From: CAYTBN01 sp964542165
GTDB lineage: Bacteria; Myxococcota_A; UBA796; UBA9615; CAYRNR01
Length of the DNA: 28,350 nt
Direction: 5' to 3'
Assembly: GCA_964542165.1 (NCBI GenBank)
Contig: CAZITQ010000123.1
Coordinates: 1 to 28,350 of the forward strand
Within the stretch, counting starts at the first letter, position 1. The number at the start of each line of letters is the position of its first letter. Under the pieces are notes generated by a model that saw only the letters and a program-made list of their open reading frames with translations, did not search any database and had not been told where the DNA came from. A program made the translations under genes and the position numbers. Shown in pieces: positions 1 through 7,425 of this stretch.

Positions 1-1520
1 GGGGGGGGTGTCTCGCCGGGGGGGGGGTGCCCCAGGCGGGCACCGGGGGGCGCGGGGGTTACTTGCCGCCGCGCGCGCGCGCGCGGCCCGCGGCCGAGCA
101 ACGGGCGGGGCGGGCCGGTCGCCTGTTCCCCGGGCACTGCCTGCGACTGTGGAGCCCCGAGGCGGTACTGGAGCCGGTCACGGCGCCGGAGATCCACCGC
201 GAAGCGCTGGCCACGGTGGTGCTGTCGGCGGCTGCCTGTGGCCGCCGGATCGGCGAGTTGCGGTTCCTGGACCCGCCCAAGGAGCACGCGGTGGACGCGG
301 CGGAGCGGGAGCTGCAGCGGCTGGGGGCGCTGGACGGGGACCGTAGGCTCTCGGACCTGGGCGGGCGGATGTTCGGACTGCCCCTGGACCCCCTGCTGGC
401 CCGGATCGTCCTGGAGGCGGAGGGCACACCCTCGGCCCAGGATGCGGTGGACCTGGTGGCGGCGGTGGGGTGCGGTCACCCGCTGTTCGGCGGCGGCGCC
501 CGGCCTGAGGATCCGGACGACGACCTGCGGGCGGGGGGCTGCGATGCCACGGCCCTGATCTCGGCGCTGCGATTCGGCGAGCCCCGCCGGCATCGGCTGC
601 GAGCCCCGTCCCTGTTCGAGGCCCGGGCCATCGCCCGCCAGCTCAGGCGTCGGCTGCGTCTCGCCGAACCCCCGCCGGACGCCCGGGTGGACCGGGAGCG
701 GCTGGCGCGGACGGTGCTGCGGGCCGATCCCCGCACCGGCCACGTCCCTCGACAGCGGCGCCGGGAGACCGTCTGGGCCAACGGCCACGGAGAGCTGGAG
801 CTGGGCAGGCAGTCGGCGGTGCCCGAGGACGCCAGGGCCCTGGTGGTGGTCGACACGGTGGCGTTGACCGTCAAGCGCCGCAAGACGGTGCAGGTGATCA
901 CCTGCGCGATCCCCTGCACGGCGACCACCCTGCGAGTGTCCGGGCTGGGCCGGGTGAGGGTGGCCAGGGCCAAGGTGGACCGGGGGCGGATCGTGGCCGA
1001 GCAGATTCGCTCCCACGCGGGGCTGGTCCTCGAGAAGGTCGAGTCGGTGCCCGAGGGGGAGGCGGCGCGGGAGGCGGTGGTGCAGTTGCTGCTCTCCGGT
1101 GGCCTCTTCCGCGAGGTCGGCGTGACGAACCGGGAGCGCGAGGCGGCGCACCTTCTGTCCCGTCGTCTGGGTGGTGAAGGAGAATCCGCCGACCTGGAGA
1201 CCTGGCTGCGAGCGAGGGTGGAGGAGCTGGGCCTCGAGTCGGGGGACGATCTGCCCCTCCTGCTGCCCGCGGACCTGACGTACCCCGATCTACCTTCCGA
1301 TCGCAGGGCGTGGCTCGACGCGCACTACCCCCGGCAGGTCTCGGTGGGCGACGCCCGCTACGCGGTCACCTACGACCCGCGCTCCCTGGAGGTCGCCCTG
1401 GAACGCTGCGCGGGCACCCGCACCCAGCCCCCCAGCCCCTCCTACCTCCCCCCCTGGCCCGGCTGGCGGGTGATCCACCGCGACCGATCCAGGATCACCG
1501 TACTGCGGGAGCGACGTTGA
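1..1520 (+). CDS. DEAH-box ATP-dependent helicase (HrpA/HrpB type), C-terminal part, 5' end missing
   Basis: The frame is open to the left edge, so this is the 3' part of a larger gene. The first clear protein signal is helicase motif VI, EQRAGRAGR, at about 97-125. The HA2-type winged-helix segment typical of DEAH helicases follows, with APEIHREALATVVL, FLDPPKEHAV and LPLDPLLARIVLEAE at about 185-420. The rest (about 420-1520) is a divergent HrpB-like C-terminal region ending near LDAHYPRQVSVGDARYAV. The family unwinds RNA or RNA-DNA duplexes using ATP; HrpB itself has no firmly known role. The helicase core with motifs I-V must lie outside the window. Residues encoded before about 95 (poly-G and CG runs) do not resemble the expected approach to motif VI and may be assembly noise. 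HrpA versus HrpB cannot be settled here; the short C-terminus favours HrpB-like. Confidence 0.8.
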   Translation, partial: GGCLAGGGVPQAGTGGRGGYLPPRARARPAAEQRAGRAGRLFPGHCLRLWSPEAVLEPVTAPEIHREALATVVLSAAACGRRIGELRFLDPPKEHAVDAAERELQRLGALDGDRRLSDLGGRMFGLPLDPLLARIVLEAEGTPSAQDAVDLVAAVGCGHPLFGGGARPEDPDDDLRAGGCDATALISALRFGEPRRHRLRAPSLFEARAIARQLRRRLRLAEPPPDARVDRERLARTVLRADPRTGHVPRQRRRETVWANGHGELELGRQSAVPEDARALVVVDTVALTVKRRKTVQVITCAIPCTATTLRVSGLGRVRVARAKVDRGRIVAEQIRSHAGLVLEKVESVPEGEAAREAVVQLLLSGGLFREVGVTNREREAAHLLSRRLGGEGESADLETWLRARVEELGLESGDDLPLLLPADLTYPDLPSDRRAWLDAHYPRQVSVGDARYAVTYDPRSLEVALERCAGTRTQPPSPSYLPPWPGWRVIHRDRSRITVLRERR

Positions 1521-1603
1521 GCCCGCAAGGCCCGCACGGCCGGCACCGGCATCATCGCTTCCCTCGCGCCGGGAAGCAGGCCAGGAGGTACAATCGAGGC
1601 GGA

Positions 1604-2017
1604 ATGGCTCGAGGTGTTCCGATCGTGGTCTTCGTGGCGGCCCTGAGCGTGGGGTGCGGGGATGGGACCGACCGGCCGCCGCCCGGGTACGGGTCGGACG
1701 ACGACGCGGCGATCACCACCTGTGACGATCCGCGCTACGGCGTGGCGGTGCAGCCGGTGTTCCAGCTGCGCTGCGGTCAGTGCCATCGGCCCAACGCGCC
1801 GCTGGGGGGGCTCAGCCTGCACGAGTACGACGCGGTCATGGCGGGCGGGAACAGCGGCGCGGTGGTGATCCCGGGCAACTGTTCGGAGAGCCTGCTGTAC
1901 CAGATGCTCGCCGGGCTGGCGCAGCCGGCCATGCCGCCGCCGGGGTACGAGCGTGTGCCGGCCGAGGACTTCGCCTGCATCTGTGCCTGGATCGAGGAAG
2001 GCGCCCTCGAGGACTGA
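1604..2017 (+). CDS. Small monoheme cytochrome c-like lipoprotein
   Basis: Encodes 137 aa. The N-terminus is a short export signal with a lipoprotein-like cysteine (ALSVGCG, C18; the lipobox is imperfect because position -3 is Ser). A single heme c motif CGQCH (C57, C60, H61) follows, and a late AMPPPG segment could supply the axial Met. This fits the c-type cytochrome / PSCyt-like domain seen in exported proteins of Myxococcota and Planctomycetes. The start ATG has GGAGG at 1584-1588, rather far upstream (15 nt), and a purine-rich stretch at 1596-1602. The gene lies 83 nt after the helicase and converges on the membrane protein gene with a 33-nt gap. The likely role is periplasmic electron transfer or heme binding; the partner is unknown. 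Further cysteines (CDDP, NCSES, CICAW) could form disulfides. Confidence 0.75.
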   Translation: MARGVPIVVFVAALSVGCGDGTDRPPPGYGSDDDAAITTCDDPRYGVAVQPVFQLRCGQCHRPNAPLGGLSLHEYDAVMAGGNSGAVVIPGNCSESLLYQMLAGLAQPAMPPPGYERVPAEDFACICAWIEEGALED

Positions 2018-2050
2018 GTCGGTCTGTGTTCGACGCTGTGAAGAGCGGTT

Positions 2051-3946
2051 TCAGGGCCCGCGTCTCGGGCGCCGCCCTCCCACACCCGCGATCTCCCGGA
2101 GGATATCGGTGGGATCGGTCCCCGGCATCATCGCCGCCAGCTCGGCGGCCACGGCCAGGGCGGCCTCGGACTGGCGCATGCGCAGCAGGCACATGCACTT
2201 GAGGGTGAGCAGGTTGGGGTCCGCGGGCACCCTGACCAGCCCCCGCTCCGCGAGCCACAGCGCCCGGGGCCACTTCTCCTGACGGCCCGCCAGCGTCCCA
2301 CGCACCAGGTACGGTGCGGCGTCCGGCGCGCCGATCTCCTCGGCCCGGCGCAGCACGACCTCGGACGCCTCCCCGAGTCCGGCCGCGGCCAGCTCCAGGG
2401 CCAGGCCGGAGAGCTTGTGCCCGTCGGCCCGCACGTCGCTGTAGCGCTTGCCGTACTCGGCGATCACCGGTTCGGGCATGCTCGCGCGCAGCAGCTCGGC
2501 GAAGAGCAGGAGGCCAGCAAGCTGCTCCCGGTCCACCTCCCGCCGGGGCTCCAGCCCCTGGGCGATACGCAGGTGGAACGCCGCCTCGTCCAGCTCCAGG
2601 TCGCCGCCCAGGACGCCGGCGTAGTTCAGGTGGGCCGCCCACTCGTGCGGGTAGAGCTCCAGCGAACGCTCCCACAGGGCGCGGCTGTCCTTCCAGTGGG
2701 GGAGGACCGACAGGGTGGTGATGGCGAGGGCTGCGGCCACCACGCCGGTGATCGGGAGGGCGGCGCGGCTCGCCAGCCTCCCCGCGGCCCCCGGCAGCGC
2801 GCCCGCGCCGTGGCTCACCGCCCAGCCCAGCCCCAAGGACAGGGCCAGCGATGGCAGCAGGGTGTAGCGATCCGCCACCGGCCAGGCCAGGGGGAGCAGC
2901 CCGCTCACCGGCCCCATGGGCAGCAGGTACAGCAGGGCCAGGAGCAGGGGCTTGCGTCGCCCCCGCACCGCGAGCACGCCACAGGCTGCCAGCACGGCAA
3001 CCCCTCCACCCAGGGTCAGCCACCCCAGGGTGCTCGGCTCCGGCGTCGAGGGCAGCGCGGCCAGGTCCGCCGGCCAGACCTGGACCCGCAGGTAGCGTAG
3101 CTGGGTCTCCCCGATCACCGGCAGCGAGCTCCAGAGATCCCCCTGGGGGTAGAGGTTCTGGGCGGCGATGGGCTGGAACGAGAAGAAGGCGATGGCGGCC
3201 CCGAGGGCGCCGATGGCCAGGTGGATCGTCCCCGTCGGCCACGACTCGGCCCACGACCGGCGGCGCCACAGGAGGTCGACGAGCAGGAACAGCGGGGCCA
3301 GGGCGAAGACCATCGACTTGCACAGCAGCGCCGCGCCGAAGGCCACGGGCCCGAACGCGCGCCGGTGCCGTGGCTGGTCCGAGAGGTGGAACCACAGGGC
3401 GAGGGTGAACAGCCCCAGGCTGAGCACGTCCCGCAGGGCCGCGGCCCACGCCACCGATTCCACCCGCAGGGGGTGGAGGGCGAACACGGCCAGCGCCAGC
3501 GCCCTCCCCGTCATCCCCACGCCGAGCCGCCGCAGCACCTCGTGCCACAGGGCGCAGGCCGCGGCGAAGCCGAGGACTCCGGCGGTATGGAAGGGGATCG
3601 CCGGACCGCCGAAGCGTCCCCACAGGGCCTCGAGGGTGCCGTTGCCGTCGATCCATCCCGACAGCAGCACCGCCAGCCCCCACAGGACGCGCAACACGGT
3701 GAAGTACAGCGGGTAGTAAGCCCCGAGCTCGGACGTGGTCCAGATGTCCAGCCAGGCCCGGCGGTCGGAGCCTGTGACCAGGGGGTTGGCGGTGATCCAC
3801 TCCTGGTCGTCCCAGTTGAGGAACTCGCCCCCGAGGGCAGCGCCGAACACCACGGCGGTGGCCGCGAACCACATCCAGGCGCCCCGGTCGGTGCGGGCGG
3901 GGGAGGGCTCGTCCGTGGAGGGGCTCTCGGGAACCTCGTCGCTCAA
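2051..3946 (-). CDS. TMTC-like polytopic membrane protein with C-terminal TPR region (GT-C glycosyltransferase-like)
   Basis: Encodes 631 aa from a TTG start at 3946. The start is chosen because it overlaps the TGA of the upstream gene as TTGA, with GGAG five bases before it. The N-terminal two thirds is polytopic. It carries signatures of the TMTC / GT-C family: FLNWDDQEWITANPLV in the first exported loop (acidic pair where GT-C enzymes place the catalytic acid), FALHPLRVESVAWAAALRDV, a CKSMVFALAPLFLLVDLL helix and DRYTLLPSLALSLGL. After the last helix (about residue 420) comes a helical, TPR-like part starting WKDSRALWERSLELYPHEWAAHLNYAG. Family members transfer sugars from lipid-linked donors to proteins; for bacterial homologues this is mostly inferred. 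A later ATG (MWFAATAV) would only trim a charged N-terminus. Confidence 0.75.
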   Translation of the reverse strand: MSDEVPESPSTDEPSPARTDRGAWMWFAATAVVFGAALGGEFLNWDDQEWITANPLVTGSDRRAWLDIWTTSELGAYYPLYFTVLRVLWGLAVLLSGWIDGNGTLEALWGRFGGPAIPFHTAGVLGFAAACALWHEVLRRLGVGMTGRALALAVFALHPLRVESVAWAAALRDVLSLGLFTLALWFHLSDQPRHRRAFGPVAFGAALLCKSMVFALAPLFLLVDLLWRRRSWAESWPTGTIHLAIGALGAAIAFFSFQPIAAQNLYPQGDLWSSLPVIGETQLRYLRVQVWPADLAALPSTPEPSTLGWLTLGGGVAVLAACGVLAVRGRRKPLLLALLYLLPMGPVSGLLPLAWPVADRYTLLPSLALSLGLGWAVSHGAGALPGAAGRLASRAALPITGVVAAALAITTLSVLPHWKDSRALWERSLELYPHEWAAHLNYAGVLGGDLELDEAAFHLRIAQGLEPRREVDREQLAGLLLFAELLRASMPEPVIAEYGKRYSDVRADGHKLSGLALELAAAGLGEASEVVLRRAEEIGAPDAAPYLVRGTLAGRQEKWPRALWLAERGLVRVPADPNLLTLKCMCLLRMRQSEAALAVAAELAAMMPGTDPTDILREIAGVGGRRPRRGP

Positions 3947-4887
3947 GGGGACTCCGTCGGGGGTGTGGCCGCGTCCGGGTGCAGGAGGGGGAGCAGCCGC
4001 CGGGCGGATCGAATCGCCCGCGGTCCGGGGATCAGCAGGTAGTCGTCGGTCAGCACGTGGATCCGCCCGTCGCGCACCGCGGGGATCGAGGAGAGATGGC
4101 TCCACGCCCCGGCGATCTCGTCCGGCGGGACCTGCCAGGGGGGCACGACGACCTCGACGATGACCTCGGGGGCGAGCCGGATCACCTCCTCGATGGGGAC
4201 CTGGGGATAGAGGCTCGGTGCCTCGGCGAGCACGTTGCGCCCCCCCGCGGCCCGGATCACCTCGTCCAGGAAGGTGCCGGGGCCGACGCCGAAGATCCCG
4301 GCGAGGTCGTCTCCACCCCGGCCGATGGCCAGCAGTACGGGCACGGTCGCGCGGTCGGTCACCAGCGCCCGCGCGGCGTCCAGTTCGCCCCGGAGCTCGC
4401 CGGAGAGCTGGCGCCCCTCCTCGGCGTGGCCGGTCGCCTCGCCGATGTCCTCGATGCCCGAGAGCACCTCGTCCATGCTCTCGTTGGCCACCGACAGGGT
4501 GCCGATCCCCGCGCTCTCCATCCGCTTGCGCAGGTCCTCCTGGGCCGGCAGCAGGATCACCAGGTCCGGCGTCAGCGAGAGCATCCGCTCCACGTCCGGA
4601 TTCAGATACGCGCCGATGCGGGGCATCGACTCCAGCTCGTCCGGCGGGTAGGTGCAGAAGTCGGTCACCGCCACCACCTGCTCGCCCGCGCCCACGGCGA
4701 ACAGGGTCTCGGTGATGTTGGGGGCCAGCGAGATTACCCGGGAGGGGGCGGTCGCCGCCGCCGGAGGCGAGGGAGCTTCCGTGGACGGCGATGGACCCCG
4801 GCACCCCCCGGTCGCCATCAGCAGCACCCCGAGGAGGGCCGCTGGGATCGCCGCTCGTCGGCTGCGGTTCGTGGGATGTGGGCTCAT
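3943..4887 (-). CDS. BtuF/FecB-like periplasmic substrate-binding lipoprotein
   Basis: Encodes 314 aa. The start ATG at 4887 places a basic N-terminus (NRSRRAAIP, possibly Tat-compatible) before a hydrophobic stretch and a lipoprotein cysteine (MATGGC, C29). The mature part matches the class III binding-protein fold: RVISLAPNITETLFAVGAGEQVVAVTD is the usual opening, followed by PRIGAYLNPDVERMLSLTPDLVI, a long linking helix, and a second lobe ending SSIPAVRDGRIHVLTDDYLLIPGPR. Such proteins deliver cobalamin, heme or Fe-siderophores to an ABC importer. No permease or ATPase gene is nearby, so the substrate is unknown. Its stop codon overlaps the TMTC-like gene start, which implies co-transcription and coupled translation. 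An upstream in-frame start at 4992 is rejected because it would bury the signal peptide. Confidence 0.82.
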   Translation of the reverse strand: MSPHPTNRSRRAAIPAALLGVLLMATGGCRGPSPSTEAPSPPAAATAPSRVISLAPNITETLFAVGAGEQVVAVTDFCTYPPDELESMPRIGAYLNPDVERMLSLTPDLVILLPAQEDLRKRMESAGIGTLSVANESMDEVLSGIEDIGEATGHAEEGRQLSGELRGELDAARALVTDRATVPVLLAIGRGGDDLAGIFGVGPGTFLDEVIRAAGGRNVLAEAPSLYPQVPIEEVIRLAPEVIVEVVVPPWQVPPDEIAGAWSHLSSIPAVRDGRIHVLTDDYLLIPGPRAIRSARRLLPLLHPDAATPPTESP

Positions 4888-4954
4888 GGGATTCCGGCCC
4901 GCACCTTGGCACACGCCCGGTCGCCGCCGCAAGGCTGTCTCCCCTGTCCCGGAT

Positions 4955-4978
4955 GGCCTATGATCCAAGCCGGGGAGA
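4955..4978 (+). promoter_or_regulatory. Possible -10 element and ribosome binding site before the FHA kinase gene
   Basis: The 98-bp gap between divergent genes holds TATGAT at 4960-4965, a 5/6 match to a sigma70 -10 box. No convincing -35 lies 16-18 bp upstream; CTGTCT at 4935-4940 is weak and at a spacing of 19. GGGGAGAG at about 4971-4978 is a good Shine-Dalgarno for the ATG at 4986. If transcription starts near 4972, that site lies at the very 5' end, which would favour the alternative GTG start at 5043 (GAGGAAGAG at 5028-5036). Confidence 0.3.
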
Positions 4979-4985
4979 GCCCGAA

Positions 4986-6206
4986 ATGACACCCAGACAC
5001 CGCTGGCCGCGCGCGTCGTACCCGACCGAGGAAGAGACCCGCGTGGACCACACCGAGCCCTCCCCCCAGCCCCGCGTACAGATCGTGGGCGCGACCCTGT
5101 CGGTGTTCATGGACGACGACGTGTGGCGACTGTACTTCGTGGGTCCCTCGGGCGGCGTCCTCGGGCGGGGCGCGGAGGCGGACTTCCTGTTCGACGATCC
5201 CACCGTGTCGCGACGCCACGCCCGCGTCTCCCTGGTCGGCAACGGCTTCGTGCTCGAGGACATGGGCTCGAGCAACGGGACCTACGTGGACGGTGAGCGG
5301 GTCAGCGGCACCCGTGCCCTGCCCATGCGATGCTCGGTCCGGCTGGGCAAGAACAGCACCGTCCGCTTCGCCGCCGTGGACCAGCACGAGCAGGAGTCCG
5401 AGTACCGACGGGTGCTGACGGACGAGCGGCTCCGCCTCGAGCGGGAGAAGAACCGGGCGCTGGCGACCCAGGCCGCCGAACTTCGCCGGGCCAACGACGA
5501 CCTGGCCCAGTTCCTGTCCGCCGCCTCCCACGACCTGCGCGAGCCCCTGCGGACCGTGCGCTCCTACATCGAGCTGTTCCGAAACCGCTACGACGGGGGG
5601 GAGGACGAGCGCGGCCGCCGCTACCTGGAGTTCGCCGACGCGGGCGCAGCTCGGATGGACCGCTTGATGGAGGACCTGCTGCGCTACATCCGCGTGGGCC
5701 GGGACAGCGCCGAGCCCGAGGAGGTGGACCTGGGAGAGGTCGCGAGGGAGGTGGTCGCCGACCTTCACCTGGCCCTGGAGGAGGCGGAGGGTAGGGTAGA
5801 GATCGGTGACCTGCCCACCGTCAGGGGGCACCGCTCACAGCTCCGGCAGGTGATCCAGAACCTGATCGGCAACGGCCTGAAATTCCACGGGGAGGCTCCG
5901 CCCCTGGTCCGGATTCGAGGTGACCTGCTGGAGAACGAGTGGATGATCTCGGTCCGGGACAACGGCATCGGCATCGACGCCTCCCAGGGGGACCGGGTCT
6001 TCGAGCTGTTCCACCGCCTGCACACCCGCGACGAGTACCCGGGCACCGGCCTCGGGCTGACCATCGCCCGCAAGGTCGTGGACTACCACGGGGGGGAGAT
6101 CGGGTTCGACTCGACGCCCGGTGAGGGCACCACCTTCCACTTCACCCTGCCCCTGGACGACGGCTCGGGATCCGACGAGGACCGCGAACACCGCACGCTG
6201 GACTGA
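4986..6206 (+). CDS. FHA-domain sensor histidine kinase
   Basis: Encodes 406 aa and is cytoplasmic, with no membrane segment. Domains in order: FHA (about 38-130), with GRGAEADFLFDDPTVSRRHA and SSNGTYVDG, the phosphothreonine-binding loops; a charged helical linker (about 135-175); HisKA with phospho-acceptor H182 in SAASHDLREPLRTVRSYIELF-type sequence; and HATPase with N box QVIQNLIGNGLKFH, G1 RDNGIGID and G2 GTGLGLTIARKVV. The H box is of the SHDLxEPLRxV type common in phytochrome-like kinases. The FHA domain probably docks the kinase to a Ser/Thr-phosphorylated partner, linking eukaryote-like kinase signalling to a phosphorelay (inference). No response regulator gene is adjacent. The start could be the GTG at 5043, which has an equally good ribosome site; that removes 19 non-conserved residues. 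Confidence 0.88.
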   Translation: MTPRHRWPRASYPTEEETRVDHTEPSPQPRVQIVGATLSVFMDDDVWRLYFVGPSGGVLGRGAEADFLFDDPTVSRRHARVSLVGNGFVLEDMGSSNGTYVDGERVSGTRALPMRCSVRLGKNSTVRFAAVDQHEQESEYRRVLTDERLRLEREKNRALATQAAELRRANDDLAQFLSAASHDLREPLRTVRSYIELFRNRYDGGEDERGRRYLEFADAGAARMDRLMEDLLRYIRVGRDSAEPEEVDLGEVAREVVADLHLALEEAEGRVEIGDLPTVRGHRSQLRQVIQNLIGNGLKFHGEAPPLVRIRGDLLENEWMISVRDNGIGIDASQGDRVFELFHRLHTRDEYPGTGLGLTIARKVVDYHGGEIGFDSTPGEGTTFHFTLPLDDGSGSDEDREHRTLD

Positions 6207-6309
6207 GGGGCGACGCCCCCCCCGGACCACCTTCCAGGCTCCGCGGTTTGCGGCTATGGTGTGTTGCCCGCCGGCCAGCCGCCAGCGGGCCATGGAAGGT
6301 GACCGCGGC

Positions 6310-7425
6310 ATGCGACTGATGCGACGGGGCAAGCTGGCCATGAGCCACGGGGAGACCGCCAGGCGCTACCTGGCCCCCCTGACCCCCAACCTCCACCGCT
6401 ACCTCACCGCGCACAAGCTGACCAACATCACCCGCTGCGAGCTGGACATGCGCTCCCGCGCGCGCACCGCCCGCGGCCTGCCCTACGTCCTGCACCTGGA
6501 GCCCACCAACGCCTGCACCCTGCGCTGCCCCCTGTGCATAACCGGCGCCCGGGACAACCGGATCCCGGCGGGGCGGCTGCGCTACGACGACTTCTGCCGC
6601 CTGATGACCCGGGTCCGAGACGAGCTGGTGTTCGTGCGCCTCGACGGCTCCGGCGAGCCGTTCATCAACAAGCGCCTCGCGGCCATGCTCGAGTACACCC
6701 ACGCCCAGGGCATCGGCACGGTCGTCAGCACCAACTTCCAGAACTCCGAACCCCACGAGATGGAGCGCCTGGTCCGCAGCGGTCTCGACTACGTGATCGT
6801 CTCCCTGGACGGGGTGACCCAGGAGGTCTACGAGAAGTACCGCGTCGGCGGGGACATCCAGCGGGTCTACGACAACGTCGAGGCCCTGCTCGAGGCCCGT
6901 CGACGGATCGGCAGCTCGACCCCCTTCGTGGAGTGGCAGTTCCTGGAGTTCAACCACAATGCCCACGAGGTGGACGCCGCCCGCGAGCGGGCCGCCGAGA
7001 TGGGTTTCGACCGGCTGCTGGTCTCCAACGCCCGCCCGTCGTTCTGGCAAGGCCAGATCGCCTCGGACGCCCAGAAGACCTGCTACTGGTTCTACAAGGC
7101 CATGAACGTGGCCTGGACCGGCGACCTGAAGGCCTGCTGCAGCGACGGACTGGGGGAGTCGTTCTCCATCGGCAACCTGCTGCAGGACGAGTTGCCGGAC
7201 GTCTGGAACGGCCCCGGCATGCTGGCCCTGCGAGACCTCTTCATCAGCCCCGCGCCCTACGACGAGTCGGTGGCCAGCTCCAAGTGCATCACCCACTGTC
7301 CGATGGTCAACGCGGCCCGCAGGGCAGAGGGGCTCCCCGAATTCGAGGTCCCCGAGAGTGACGCGCCGGTGTTCGGCGACGACTTCCTGGATCAGGGGGC
7401 GTCGGCGGCGGGCGCGGCGCGGTAG
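6310..7425 (+). CDS. Radical SAM protein with SPASM-like C-terminal cysteines
   Basis: Encodes 371 aa. The start ATG at 6310 follows GGAAGGTGA at 6294-6302. The radical SAM [4Fe-4S] motif is C69-TLR-C73-PL-C76, preceded by LHLEPTNA as in the SPASM/MoaA-like branch. LDGSGEPFINKRL is the GGEP-like loop and VIVSLDGVTQEVYEKYR is the usual strand-loop. C-terminal cysteines C258, C276/C277, C326 and C330 (CYWFYKAM..., KACCSDG, KCITHCP) suggest a SPASM or twitch-type auxiliary cluster. Members modify peptides or proteins, or act on small molecules; the substrate cannot be told here. No precursor peptide or maturase partner is adjacent. The gene ends tail-to-tail inside the metalloprotease gene (34-nt overlap). 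It lies 103 nt after the kinase gene, so co-transcription is possible. Confidence 0.85.
   Translation: MRLMRRGKLAMSHGETARRYLAPLTPNLHRYLTAHKLTNITRCELDMRSRARTARGLPYVLHLEPTNACTLRCPLCITGARDNRIPAGRLRYDDFCRLMTRVRDELVFVRLDGSGEPFINKRLAAMLEYTHAQGIGTVVSTNFQNSEPHEMERLVRSGLDYVIVSLDGVTQEVYEKYRVGGDIQRVYDNVEALLEARRRIGSSTPFVEWQFLEFNHNAHEVDAARERAAEMGFDRLLVSNARPSFWQGQIASDAQKTCYWFYKAMNVAWTGDLKACCSDGLGESFSIGNLLQDELPDVWNGPGMLALRDLFISPAPYDESVASSKCITHCPMVNAARRAEGLPEFEVPESDAPVFGDDFLDQGASAAGAAR

Noticed and set aside
6207..6219. GGGGC/GCCCC inverted repeat after the kinase gene as a terminator.
   Set aside because: Only 5 bp with a 3-nt loop and no T tract, in GC-rich DNA where such stems are common by chance.
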